Below are positions 8,028-16,450 of a DNA stretch of 64,000 bases, piece by piece. Under the pieces are notes generated by a model. It worked only from the letters and a program-made list of their open reading frames with translations. It was not told the DNA's origin and did not search any database. Location: positions 1,550,001 to 1,614,000 of the forward strand of contig NC_023065.1 in assembly GCF_000513295.1 (NCBI RefSeq), given 5' to 3'. Within the stretch, counting starts at the first letter, position 1; the number at the start of each line of letters is the position of its first letter. The DNA is from Magnetospirillum gryphiswaldense MSR-1 v2 (GTDB taxonomy: Bacteria > Pseudomonadota > Alphaproteobacteria > Rhodospirillales > Magnetospirillaceae). Position numbers and translations under genes: made by a program.

Positions 8028-9508
8028 ACCAGGACGACATCATCCGCTTTCTGTCCGACCCGGCCACCCATGGCGGCCAAACGCCCGAAATCATCAGCAC
8101 CCATATTTCGGTGGTGTTCCTGGCTGGCGACCGGGCCTGGAAGCTGAAAAAGGCGGTGCGGCTGTCATTCCTGGATTTCAGCACCCTGCAAGCCCGCCAC
8201 ACCGCCTGCCTGTCGGAACTGGAGGTCAACCGGACCGCCGCCCCCGACCTGTACCTGGGGCTGATGCCGGTGACCACCGACGACACCGGCGGCCTGCATC
8301 TGGGCGGCGCAGGGAAGGTGGTGGACTGGCTGGTGGAAATGCGCCGCTTCGCCCAGGACGACCTGTTGTCGGAATTGCTGCGCCGTGACCGGGTCGATCG
8401 TCGGATGATCCAACAGGTGGCGGAAGCCGCCTTCGCCGCCCATCGGGCCGCCCCTTTGCGTCCCGACAAGGGCGGCGCGGCGGGGCTGGACTGGACCATC
8501 ACCACCAACGCCACCGCCATGACGGCACAAGCCGCCATCCTGCCGCCGGCCAAGGCCGCGCATCTGGCGGAAGCCTCGCGCGCGTGGCTGCACAAGCTGA
8601 CCCCCCTGCTGGAGGAACGCCGGGCACAGGGCAAGGTGCGGCGCTGCCATGGCGACCTGCATTGCGGCAATATCTGCCTGTACCAGGGTAAGACGGTGCC
8701 GTTCGACGCCATCGAATTTTCCGAGGACATCGCCTGCATCGATGTTTTCTACGATCTGGCCTTTCTGCTGATGGATCTGGACCAAAGGGGCGCCCGCCCA
8801 CTGGCCAGCCATGCCATGAACCATTATCTCGACCTGTCAGGCGATTATCAGGGCGTGGTTTTACTGCCGCTGTTGCTGTCGCTGCGCGCCGCCATCCGCG
8901 CCCATGTGGCCGCCGCCATGGGCCGGGGCGACGAGGCCAACCTCTACCTTGACGCCGCCTTGGCCTATCTGGCGCCGCCACCGCCGCGCCTGCTGGCGGT
9001 GGGCGGGCTGTCGGGCAGCGGCAAGTCGCACATGGGCCGTGAACTGGCGCCGTTGCTGGCGGTGCCGGGGGCGGCGGTGGTGCGTTCGGATTCCTTGCGC
9101 AAGCAGATCATGGGCGCTGCCCTGCTGGACCGCCTGCCACCCCAGGCCTATGATTCCGAAACCGGCCAGCGCACCTATGCTGCCTTGTTGGACACCTGCG
9201 AAACCCTGCTGCGCGCCGGTCATGCGGTGGTCGCCGACGCGGTCTTCGCCAAGCCCGAGCAGCGCGCCGGCATCGAGGCGGTGGCACGGCGATTGGGTGT
9301 GCCCTTCGACGGCCTGTGGCTGTGGACCGAGCCGGATTTGGCCGCAAGGCGCATTGAAAGCCGCCAAGCCAATGTCTCTGATGCCACCACGGCAGTGTTG
9401 CAGGCCCAGCTTTCCATCGACCTGGGGCCGATGACCTGGACCCGCATCCATACCGGTGGATCAAAGCAGGATGCGTTGGACGCGGGCCGGGCCGCGTTGT
9501 GCTTGTGA
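8024..9508 (+). CDS. fusion of APH-like kinase domain and P-loop ATPase/kinase domain
   Basis: A 494-residue two-domain protein. The N-terminal part (about 1-310) has an aminoglycoside-phosphotransferase-like fold with the Brenner motif CHGDLHCGN (208-216) and a later acidic stretch DAIEFSEDIACID that supplies the metal ligand. The C-terminal part (about 320-494) is a P-loop kinase with GGLSGSGKS (327-335), like gluconate kinase or shikimate kinase relatives. This is the domain pairing known from COG2187 plus COG0645 proteins; no substrate is established for them to my knowledge. It overlaps the Nudix gene by 4 bases. The start is fixed by that ATGA overlap; upstream in-frame codons encode an arginine-rich artefact. 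Confidence 0.85.
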   Translation: MNQDDIIRFLSDPATHGGQTPEIISTHISVVFLAGDRAWKLKKAVRLSFLDFSTLQARHTACLSELEVNRTAAPDLYLGLMPVTTDDTGGLHLGGAGKVVDWLVEMRRFAQDDLLSELLRRDRVDRRMIQQVAEAAFAAHRAAPLRPDKGGAAGLDWTITTNATAMTAQAAILPPAKAAHLAEASRAWLHKLTPLLEERRAQGKVRRCHGDLHCGNICLYQGKTVPFDAIEFSEDIACIDVFYDLAFLLMDLDQRGARPLASHAMNHYLDLSGDYQGVVLLPLLLSLRAAIRAHVAAAMGRGDEANLYLDAALAYLAPPPPRLLAVGGLSGSGKSHMGRELAPLLAVPGAAVVRSDSLRKQIMGAALLDRLPPQAYDSETGQRTYAALLDTCETLLRAGHAVVADAVFAKPEQRAGIEAVARRLGVPFDGLWLWTEPDLAARRIESRQANVSDATTAVLQAQLSIDLGPMTWTRIHTGGSKQDALDAGRAALCL

Positions 9509-9554
9509 TCACTTAGGCGCATAATCGGAAGGTCCGTTTCAGGGGAGATCCGCC

Positions 9555-10409
9555 ATGTCCACCATCAAGACCATCCTGGCGCCCATTGGCGACGCCGCCG
9601 CCGCCGCCGCGCCGCTTGAAGCGGCTTTCCGTCTGGCCCGCCTGTTCGGCGCCCATGTCGCCGCCTTGCATGTGCGCCCCGACCCCACCACCGCCGTGCC
9701 GCTGATCGGTGAAGGCATGTCAGGCGCCATGGTCGAGGAAATGCTGAACGCCGCCGACAAGCAATCGCGCGAAGCCGCCGCCGCCGTGCGCCTGGCCTTC
9801 GACGAGATCAAGGACCGCCACGGCATCACCTGCCAATCGTCACCGCCGGCTGACGGCGTCACCGCCGATTGGGTCGAAGCCGTGGGACGGGAAGAGGAAA
9901 TCATCGCCCGCAAGGGCCGCGTCCATGATCTGGTGGTCATGGGTCATGCTGTCCAAGGCGACGGCTCGGGCTTGGCGCTCAACGCCGCGCTTTTGGACAG
10001 CGGTCGTCCGTTGCTGCTGGCCCCGGCGACCATGCCCGCCGCCCTGGGCCGCCGGGTGGTGGTGGCCTGGAACGGCAGCGCCGAAGCCGGTCGCGCCGCC
10101 GCCGCCGCCCTGCCCATCCTGGAACGGGCGGAAACCGTCACCGTACTGACCGTCAACGAACACGACGACATGGCCGGTGCCGACGATTTGATCGCCTTTT
10201 TCGGTTGGCACGGCATCAACGCCATCCATCAGGACATCCCTGCCGGCGGCAATGCCGGCATGGCGGTCCTGGAGGCCTGCACCACCGCCGGTGCCGACCT
10301 GCTGGTGATGGGCGCCTATACCCATTCGCGCCTGCGCCAGTTGATCCTGGGCGGCGTCACCCGCCACGTGCTGGCGCACGCGGCCATTCCGGTTCTGCTC
10401 AGCCATTAA
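9555..10409 (+). CDS. universal stress protein (UspA family), tandem domains
   Basis: A 284-residue cytoplasmic protein with two tandem Usp domains (about 1-150 and 160-284). The second domain keeps the nucleotide-binding pattern near the C-terminus: MGAYTHSRLRQLILGG, then a conserved HAAIPVLL end. The first domain is less typical, with alanine-rich stretches. Tandem Usp proteins in alphaproteobacteria are usually induced by starvation or oxygen limitation; no such regulation is visible here. Start ATG with GGGGAG upstream. It stands alone, convergent with the PhnD-type kinase, from which it is separated by a strong hairpin. Confidence 0.9.
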   Translation: MSTIKTILAPIGDAAAAAAPLEAAFRLARLFGAHVAALHVRPDPTTAVPLIGEGMSGAMVEEMLNAADKQSREAAAAVRLAFDEIKDRHGITCQSSPPADGVTADWVEAVGREEEIIARKGRVHDLVVMGHAVQGDGSGLALNAALLDSGRPLLLAPATMPAALGRRVVVAWNGSAEAGRAAAAALPILERAETVTVLTVNEHDDMAGADDLIAFFGWHGINAIHQDIPAGGNAGMAVLEACTTAGADLLVMGAYTHSRLRQLILGGVTRHVLAHAAIPVLLSH

Positions 10410-10414
10410 ACGAC

Positions 10415-10474
10415 CGGGGAAAAGTCCCTCGGCTTTGCCTCGGTGTACTTTTCCCCGAAAGCAAAGGACTTTTC
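10415..10474. terminator. hairpin with two competing right arms between convergent genes
   Basis: CGGGGAAAAGT (10415-10425) pairs perfectly with ACTTTTCCCCG (10447-10457). The overlapping left arm GAAAAGTCC (10419-10427) also pairs perfectly with GGACTTTTC (10466-10474). The two structures cannot form together. The site lies between the stop codons of the UspA gene and the convergent kinase, so a bidirectional terminator is the simplest reading. Confidence 0.55.
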
Positions 10475-10497
10475 GCGGGCAACGGCAAACCCGCTGC

Positions 10498-12651
10498 TCA
10501 ATCCACCGGCAAACTGACCTGGAAAGTGCTGCCCTGGCCCGGCACCGAATCGATCCAGATGCGTCCGCCCATGTTCTCGACGATCTTCTTGCACACGGCC
10601 AAGCCGATGCCGGTGCCTTCGCATTCACTTGACGGCACCAGACGTTGGAAAATCTTGAACACCCTTTCACGATCAGCCTCGGCGATGCCGCGACCATTGT
10701 CGGCCACCCAAATCCGCCAGCACTGGCCGTCACGCTGGCACCCCACCTGAACCCGGGGGGGACGATCGGGAGTACGGTATTTCAAGGCGTTGCCGATCAG
10801 ATTCTGGAACAGACGCACCACGTCGTCCCGATGCCCGGACAAGATCGGCAAGGTCTCGGCGACAATGACTTCCCCGCCTTGCTCGTCGATGACCGGTTGC
10901 AAATGTTGCAACGCCTCCTGCACCGCCTGATGGAAATCCACCGGCGCCTCGGCATCGCTGTGTCGACCCGAACGGGAATAATCCAGCAGATCCTGAATCA
11001 GCCGGTCCATGCGCTTGGCCCCATCCAGGGCAAAACCAAGATATTCGCGCAATTCGGGGCTGGCCTGGGTCTGGATGTCGCGCCGGATCAGCCCCAGATA
11101 ACTGGCGACCATGCGCAAAGGCTGACGCAAATCATGTGACGCCACCGAGGCGAATTGCTCGAGATCGGCGTTGACCCGCATCAACTGACCGGCCTGTTCG
11201 GCCAGACGCTGGTTGACCGCCTGCAATTCCGCCTCGGCCCGCTTGCGGTCGGTGATGTCGGTCCACCCCACATACGCAAGGCGATGGCCGCCGATGGTGA
11301 TAGGGGTCAGCGACACCTCGACCACGAATTCCTGACCGTCGGGCCGCACATGGACCCAATCGAAACGGGCCGAGGAATAATGCGACACATCGTCCAGAAA
11401 CTCGCGCGCCAAATCGCGGCTGGACCGACCATCGGGCTGAAGCGGCGGCGAAATCTCTTCGGGGCTGCGCCCGATCAGTTGATCGGCCCGCGCCCCGGCC
11501 AAATCCAGGGCGGCACGGTTACAGCGCTCGAACCGGCCATCGCGGATGATCAGAACCGGAGTGGGGGCATCCTCGTAAAGCCGGCGAAAAACCTCGTCGC
11601 TTTCCTCGGCTCGCTGATGGGCTTGCCGCAGGCGCCGATTATTGACCACCAATTTCAGCGCCAGCAAAGCGATGACACCGCCGGCCAGGGCCAGCACGAC
11701 CAGAACGTCGCGATAACGGCTGATAATGTCGGAAAAGGTGAAATCAGGCGCATGCTCGAACGGCGACAGGCGCAGGGCGCGGGCCAGATTTTCCACCGGC
11801 AGGTAATCGGCGGGAATGGTGAAGCCGTGAATAGAGGCGGCCTTGGCCGCCGGATGGTCGGGCTCGAGTGCCAGCAACGCGCTGGTGATGCGGCGCACCA
11901 CCCGTTCATTCACATGGGGCAAGGCGGAAAAGGCCCATTCCGGGTATTGCCGGGTCGAGAGCTGAAACGGAAATCCCGGCGGATTCTGGGGGTTGACCAC
12001 CTTCAAACTATCGGGCGACACCCGGCCTTCGCGGATCATGGCTTCCAATATGCCGGTGCGGATGAATCCGGCATCCGCCTTGCCCGCGGCCACCGTCTGG
12101 ACCACGCCGTCATGGCCATCCACATTCAGCAGCGAGGCATCGTCCGGCAGGCGGATGCCCGCTTGCAACAATTCAAAGGCCTGGGTCTGATATCCACCGA
12201 GAAACTTGGTGCCGGGTATGGCGATGGTCTTGCCGCGCAAATCAGCCAGCCTGGCGATATCGTCCCGCCCGGTACCCGTGATGATCACCCCGCCCAGGCT
12301 GCTGACCGCCACCCCCTGCTCCACCGCCACCAGGGTGGCCAGGGCGCCGGTCAGGCGGTTGCGCTGACGCAGAACAATGAAATGACTGGGATTGGTGAAC
12401 AGCAAATCCAGACGTTGGGCGCCCAGTTCCTGTTCCATTTCCTCCTGGTTCAGCACGACCAGACGCAGACGCGCCTCGGGCACCGCCTGGTTCAGATAGT
12501 CCACCAACGGCTGATAAAGCTGCACCATCACCGGCTTGGGCCGGAAGGCGAAAACCGCCAGGGCCAATCCGTCCTGTGCCTTGGCCACATTGCCCGCAAC
12601 CAACAGCACTAACACCGCCAAAGCGGTCAAACGCAGAAACAATGGCGCCAC
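10498..12651 (-). CDS. sensor histidine kinase with PhnD-type periplasmic binding domain and PAS domain
   Basis: A 717-residue membrane kinase. An N-terminal signal or anchor (1-25) precedes a PhnD-like substrate-binding domain (about 28-290; FTNPSHF and GADAGF-like features as in phosphonate/TtrS-type sensors). One membrane helix (316-336), a PAS domain (about 350-470), and a phytochrome-type HisKA with His506 in [12 protein letters not shown] follow, then an ATPase domain with DNGRGI and EGTGIGLAV. The architecture resembles tetrathionate sensor TtrS but with an added PAS domain; the ligand is unknown. It starts with GTG after GGGGA. It lies 73 bases after the NifX-like gene on the same strand and could be cotranscribed with modBC. 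No response regulator is adjacent. Confidence 0.9.
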   Translation of the reverse strand: MAPLFLRLTALAVLVLLVAGNVAKAQDGLALAVFAFRPKPVMVQLYQPLVDYLNQAVPEARLRLVVLNQEEMEQELGAQRLDLLFTNPSHFIVLRQRNRLTGALATLVAVEQGVAVSSLGGVIITGTGRDDIARLADLRGKTIAIPGTKFLGGYQTQAFELLQAGIRLPDDASLLNVDGHDGVVQTVAAGKADAGFIRTGILEAMIREGRVSPDSLKVVNPQNPPGFPFQLSTRQYPEWAFSALPHVNERVVRRITSALLALEPDHPAAKAASIHGFTIPADYLPVENLARALRLSPFEHAPDFTFSDIISRYRDVLVVLALAGGVIALLALKLVVNNRRLRQAHQRAEESDEVFRRLYEDAPTPVLIIRDGRFERCNRAALDLAGARADQLIGRSPEEISPPLQPDGRSSRDLAREFLDDVSHYSSARFDWVHVRPDGQEFVVEVSLTPITIGGHRLAYVGWTDITDRKRAEAELQAVNQRLAEQAGQLMRVNADLEQFASVASHDLRQPLRMVASYLGLIRRDIQTQASPELREYLGFALDGAKRMDRLIQDLLDYSRSGRHSDAEAPVDFHQAVQEALQHLQPVIDEQGGEVIVAETLPILSGHRDDVVRLFQNLIGNALKYRTPDRPPRVQVGCQRDGQCWRIWVADNGRGIAEADRERVFKIFQRLVPSSECEGTGIGLAVCKKIVENMGGRIWIDSVPGQGSTFQVSLPVD

Positions 12652-12724
12652 TGGTCGTCCCCGTCATACATACTTGGGGATAGTACCATTGCCGACACTT
12701 AAGCACATCCCCGGATGTCGCGGA

Positions 12725-13108
12725 TCAGGGACGCCGCAAACGCTCGCGTTGCTGTTCACGCCGCAGCCAACCACGTGGATTGCGCCGCAAACCGTCGCGC
12801 AGGGCATCCAGGGCGTTGACGATGGGCTGGCCGGCATAGGCGCGCATGGGCACCACCTTGGCCCGGGCCAAACCGGCCTCGCCTTCCGGCCCGACATCGA
12901 CGACGAAGACCATGCGGCAGCCCCGCAAGGCCCGCAGACGCGGCGCCAACTTGTCGTGATCGCCGTCCTGGGCCAGCCCCTGGCGGAAGGCCCGGGTGCC
13001 CATATAGCGATAGCCCTCGGCGGTGACATCGAACAGCAGCAGATGCCGGGCCCAGCCGAGATGGGCATCCACGTGGGTCAGATCCTGGGTGGCGATGGCG
13101 ACCTTCAT
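12725..13108 (-). CDS. NifX/NafY-like iron-molybdenum cofactor-binding protein
   Basis: A 127-residue single-domain protein of the dinitrogenase Fe-Mo cofactor family (NifX, NafY, C-terminal NifB). It begins MKVAIATQD and carries HVDAHLGWA (12-20), the region in which His residues contact the cofactor in this family, followed by FDVTAEGYRYMGTR. The C-terminal tail is arginine-rich. NifX-type proteins carry NifB-co or FeMo-co precursors during nitrogenase maturation. Its start codon overlaps the modC stop by 4 bases (ATGA), so it is translationally coupled to molybdate uptake. No other nif gene is in the window, so a role in nitrogen fixation rests on family and context. Confidence 0.8.
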   Translation of the reverse strand: MKVAIATQDLTHVDAHLGWARHLLLFDVTAEGYRYMGTRAFRQGLAQDGDHDKLAPRLRALRGCRMVFVVDVGPEGEAGLARAKVVPMRAYAGQPIVNALDALRDGLRRNPRGWLRREQQRERLRRP

Positions 13109-14205
13109 GCGCTCCCCCGTTGTTCGGCCAGATCACCGCGGGCGACGGTCACCGCCTTGATCATGGCATGCACCGCATCACCCGGCGCCAGGGCCAGATC
13201 GGCCAGGGCATGACTGGAAATCTGCGCCCACAACCGGGTGCCGCCGCAATCGAGCACCACGTCGACCATATTGCCTTCGCAGGCGGAAACGCTGGCGATT
13301 GTCGCCGGCAGGATGTTGCGCACGGACACCCGACCGGGCCGATCCAGCGCGATGGCGATATCGCTGGCATGAATGCGCAGCCGCACCTGGGTGCCGGTCG
13401 GCAGATGATTGCGGGCCATCAGCAGATGGCCGCCGGCAAAGGCCAGCCGGGTGATGCCGGTGGCTTCATCATGATCCTCGACGGTGGCGCGGATCACCGA
13501 TCCGGCTTCCCAGCGCCCGGTCAGCGGGCGCAAATCGGTGCGCGACAGGATGTCCTCGGTCGGCCCCGCCGCCGCCACCTTGCCCTGATCCATCAACACC
13601 AGGGTGTCGGCCAGGGCCAAGACCTCGTCCATGGAATGACTGACATAAAGGATGGGAATGGCGAAGCGCCGCGACAGGGCGGCAATGAACGGCAGCAACT
13701 CGGCCTTGCGGTTGGAATCCAAGGCGGCCAGCGGCTCGTCCATCAGCAGGATGCGGGGATTGGCCAGCAAGGCGCGGCCAATGGCCACCCGCTGCTTTTC
13801 CCCCCCCGACAACAAAGCCGGGCGACGATCAAGCAGATGGCCGATGCCCAGCACCTCGATGACGGCGTCGAAATCGATGCGACGCTCCGCCGCCGGCAGC
13901 CGGTTCATGCCGAAGGTCAGGTTGGCCCGCACCGACAGATGCGGAAACAACCGCCCATCCTGGAACACATAGCCCAACCGACGATGTTCGGGGGCGACGT
14001 CGAGGCCCAAGGCCGCGTCGAACAACACCTTGCCGTCGACGACGATGCGGCCCGTATCGGGCCGGGCCAATCCGGCCACCATGTTGATGACCGAGGTCTT
14101 GCCCGACCCCGACGGCCCGAACAAGGCGGTGATCCCCGCCCCCGCCTTCAACGTCACCTCAACCTGGAAGGCGCCCTGCCGCCGATGAATGCTCAGGTCC
14201 AGCAT
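13105..14205 (-). CDS. modC: molybdate ABC transporter ATP-binding protein ModC
   Basis: A 366-residue ABC ATPase that powers molybdate import. Walker A GPSGSGKT at 30-37, signature LSGGEKQR near 135, Walker B LLMDEPLAALD and the switch His in YVSHSMDE are all present. The C-terminal third (about 290-360) is a TOBE/Mop-like molybdate-binding domain, which distinguishes ModC from other importer ATPases. The start chosen lies 5 bases after the modB stop; a longer frame exists but would run back into modB. It is followed with a 4-base overlap by the NifX-like gene. The periplasmic binding protein gene modA is not adjacent. Confidence 0.93.
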   Translation of the reverse strand: MLDLSIHRRQGAFQVEVTLKAGAGITALFGPSGSGKTSVINMVAGLARPDTGRIVVDGKVLFDAALGLDVAPEHRRLGYVFQDGRLFPHLSVRANLTFGMNRLPAAERRIDFDAVIEVLGIGHLLDRRPALLSGGEKQRVAIGRALLANPRILLMDEPLAALDSNRKAELLPFIAALSRRFAIPILYVSHSMDEVLALADTLVLMDQGKVAAAGPTEDILSRTDLRPLTGRWEAGSVIRATVEDHDEATGITRLAFAGGHLLMARNHLPTGTQVRLRIHASDIAIALDRPGRVSVRNILPATIASVSACEGNMVDVVLDCGGTRLWAQISSHALADLALAPGDAVHAMIKAVTVARGDLAEQRGSA

Positions 14206-14210
14206 GGCCT

Positions 14211-14903
14211 TCAGCCTTTCAGCCGGGCTTGCACCCGGCGCGACAGGATTTCCGCCGCCAGCAGCGCGGTAAAGGCCACCACCACCGAGATGACGCACAG
14301 CCGCATGGCCGCTTCGTCGCCGCCAGGCACCTGGGTCAGGGCATAAAGGGCGATGGGCAGGGTGCGGGTTTCACCGGGGATGTTGGAGACGAAGGTGATG
14401 GTGGCGCCGAATTCCGACAGCGAACGGGCAAAGGCCAGGATCACCCCGGTCAGGATGCCGGGCATGACCAGCGGCAAGGTGACGGTGAAGAACGTCGCCA
14501 CCGGGCCGCAGCCCAAGGTGCGCGCCGCCTGCTCCAGCCCACGGTCGACGCCTTCCAGCGACAGCCGGATGGCGCGGACCATCAACGGAAAGGCGATCAC
14601 CGCCGAGGCGATGGCCGCCCCCTTCCAGGTGAAGGCGATGGTGATGCCGAACCAGTCGTACAGCGCGCCGCCGACCACGCCGCGCCGCCCCAGCACCACC
14701 AGCAGGAAATAACCGACCACCACCGGCGGCAACACCAACGGCAGATGGATCAGCCCGTCCACCACCGACTTGCCGGGAAAATCCCGCCGCGCCAGCAGCC
14801 AGGCGCAGGCCACGCCCAAGGGCAACGACCCCGCCACCGCCCAGCCCGACACCAGCAGGGACAGATACAGCGCCTCGATTTCAAGCGGTGTCAGGGTGAA
14901 CAT
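14211..14903 (-). CDS. modB: molybdate ABC transporter permease ModB
   Basis: A 230-residue inner-membrane permease with about five hydrophobic segments. The cytoplasmic EAA loop that contacts the ATPase is seen as AARTLGCGPVATFFTVTLP, and the C-terminal region FARSLSEFGATITFVSN is characteristic of ModB/CysT-type permeases. It forms the translocation pore with ModC. It is first in the reverse-strand group modB-modC-nifX-like. The start ATG has GGAGAGG upstream, and a candidate Mo-box lies 28-52 bases further up. modA, usually immediately upstream, is absent here. Confidence 0.93.
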   Translation of the reverse strand: MFTLTPLEIEALYLSLLVSGWAVAGSLPLGVACAWLLARRDFPGKSVVDGLIHLPLVLPPVVVGYFLLVVLGRRGVVGGALYDWFGITIAFTWKGAAIASAVIAFPLMVRAIRLSLEGVDRGLEQAARTLGCGPVATFFTVTLPLVMPGILTGVILAFARSLSEFGATITFVSNIPGETRTLPIALYALTQVPGGDEAAMRLCVISVVVAFTALLAAEILSRRVQARLKG

Positions 14904-14930
14904 GGGGTCGGCCTCTCCCGCACTGCAAAC

Positions 14931-14955
14931 CGTTATATAGGTCAGCTATACACCC
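14931..14955 (-). promoter_or_regulatory. candidate ModE-type Mo-box upstream of modB
   Basis: CGTTATATA (14931-14939) exactly matches one half of the ModE/Mo-box consensus (TATATAACG on the other strand). It is followed after seven bases by a weaker half, TATACACCC (14947-14955). The position just upstream of modB fits molybdenum-dependent repression, as known for modABC operons in other proteobacteria. The second half matches about six of nine positions, so the call is tentative. The same AT-rich stretch may also contain the promoter. Confidence 0.4.
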
Positions 14956-15027
14956 ATACTTTGCCGAAGACAACCACCCCCGCCATCCCTTACCTTGGGC
15001 CGATCCATTGCAGCAACGGGGACGATC

Positions 15028-15495
15028 ATGGCTTCCAACATCGACGCGCGTCTGGCCGAACTGGGCATCACCTTGCCGGTGCCGGCGGTGGCGGTGGCCA
15101 ATTATGTCCCCTTCGTCATCACCGGCAATCTGGTGTTCGTCTCGGGACAATTGCCCATGGAAGGCGGCAAGCCGGTGGTGTTTGGCCATTTGGGGGCGGA
15201 AGTGTCGGTGGAAGACGGCGTGCGCGCCGCCCGCCTGTGCGGCCTGAATTTGTTGGCCCAGGCCAAGGCGGCGTGCGGCGGCGATCTCGACCGCATTCGC
15301 CGGGTGGTGCGGCTGACCGCCTTTGTCGCCAGCACCCCCGATTTCACCGATCAGCCCAAGGTGGTCAATGGCGCCTCCGACCTGATGGTCGAAGTGTTGG
15401 GCGATGCCGGCCGCCATGCCCGCGTCGCCGTCGGCGCCCCCAGCCTGCCGCTTAACGTGGCGGTGGAGATCGAAGCGGTGTTCGAGATCGGGTAA
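15028..15495 (+). CDS. RidA (YjgF/UK114) family protein
   Basis: A 155-residue member of the RidA superfamily of small trimeric enamine/imine deaminases and their relatives. The family pattern is visible: FVSGQLPMEGGKPV near 40-55, the central DLDRIRRVVRLTAFV segment, and the C-terminal arginine segment ARVAVGAPSLPLNVAVEIEAV with the Arg that binds the substrate carboxylate in RidA. It belongs to the longer subgroup (about 150 residues) whose substrates are less well known than those of classic RidA. Start ATG with GGGGA upstream; an ATG 11 codons earlier is less likely. Its last 44 bases overlap the end of the opposite-strand EamA gene. Confidence 0.85.
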   Translation: MASNIDARLAELGITLPVPAVAVANYVPFVITGNLVFVSGQLPMEGGKPVVFGHLGAEVSVEDGVRAARLCGLNLLAQAKAACGGDLDRIRRVVRLTAFVASTPDFTDQPKVVNGASDLMVEVLGDAGRHARVAVGAPSLPLNVAVEIEAVFEIG

Positions 15496-16360
15496 CCAGC
15501 CAAATCCCCGCCGCCACCGGGACGATACCGGCGAAATCCGCCCACATCACCTGTTCGTCCATGATCAGCCAGCCGAACAACACGCCCAAGGGCGGGATCA
15601 GGAAGTGCCAGGCGCTGGCGGCGGTGGCGGTGCTGACCCGCAGCAGGTGGAACCAGATGGCATAGGCGATGACCGAGGCCAGCACCACCTGATAGGCGAG
15701 CGAGAACCAGAATTCCGCCACCGGCTCGATCGCCGCCAAGCCGCCTTCCAGCCCCCAGGCGGGAAAGGCCAGGAACAGGGCGGCGGCGGCCAGTTGCACC
15801 GCCAATCCGCCAAAGCCACCGCCAGCCAGACCAATGCGCTTGAACAAGATGGCGCCGCCCGACAACGCCACCAAGGCCGCCAGCGGCCACAGCATATCCA
15901 ACCACGCATCGGTACCTGCGACGATGCGGTGGCGCAGGATGAAGGCGACGCCCACCACCCCCAGGGCCAGACCGGCCAATTTGCGTCCGTTCAACCGCTC
16001 GTCCAGCACCAGCGCGGCAAGCAGCGCCGTCAGCACCGGATTGGCGCTGACGATGATGGCGGTCAGCCCGGCGGGCACGTGACGCATGCCCAAATAGGAC
16101 AGGCCCAGATAAAGGGCATGGTTGGCGATACCGATCAGCGCCAGCATCAGCACGGCGCGCCCGCGCGGCAATCTTTCGCGTAACGCCAAAGCCAAAGCCA
16201 AGGCTACCAGGGCGGCCAGGGCAAAGCGGATGGACAGCAAGGTCAAGGGCGGAGAATGGGCCAGCCCCAGCCGGGCCACCGCGAACACCGACGACCAGAT
16301 CAGACAAAACAGGGCGATCAACCACGGCAGCAGATTGGTGGGTGATAATCGGGCGACCAT
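15452..16360 (-). CDS. EamA-family (DMT) inner-membrane transporter
   Basis: A 302-residue protein with about ten membrane helices arranged as two EamA repeats (about 10-140 and 150-290). The first helix LIALFCLIWSSVFAVARLG, the VPAGLTAIIVSANPVLTALL segment and the second-repeat LIPPLGVLFGWLIMDEQ are typical of drug/metabolite transporters. The substrate is unknown; relatives export amino acids or other metabolites. It is divergent from a LysR regulator, a common regulator-transporter arrangement. Its 3' end overlaps the RidA gene by 44 bases in convergent orientation. Confidence 0.88.
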   Translation of the reverse strand: MVARLSPTNLLPWLIALFCLIWSSVFAVARLGLAHSPPLTLLSIRFALAALVALALALALRERLPRGRAVLMLALIGIANHALYLGLSYLGMRHVPAGLTAIIVSANPVLTALLAALVLDERLNGRKLAGLALGVVGVAFILRHRIVAGTDAWLDMLWPLAALVALSGGAILFKRIGLAGGGFGGLAVQLAAAALFLAFPAWGLEGGLAAIEPVAEFWFSLAYQVVLASVIAYAIWFHLLRVSTATAASAWHFLIPPLGVLFGWLIMDEQVMWADFAGIVPVAAGIWLVTRSRTPLRSPPPR

Positions 16361-16423
16361 GGCCGGTTCCTTTCCCTCAACGACCGGATCAGCCTAACCG
16401 GCAGCGGTGACATTTGGAAATTA

Positions 16424-16444
16424 GATGATAGAATATTTACCATC
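16424..16444. promoter_or_regulatory. imperfect dyad in the EamA/LysR divergent promoter
   Basis: GATGATA and TACCATC (6 of 7 complementary) flank a 7-base AT-rich centre (GAATATT) just before the LysR gene start. Symmetry, AT-content and position in a 90-bp divergent intergenic region fit a LysR-type operator that would control both genes. The classic T-N11-A core was not verified. Confidence 0.35.
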
Positions 16445-16450
16445 CATTTT

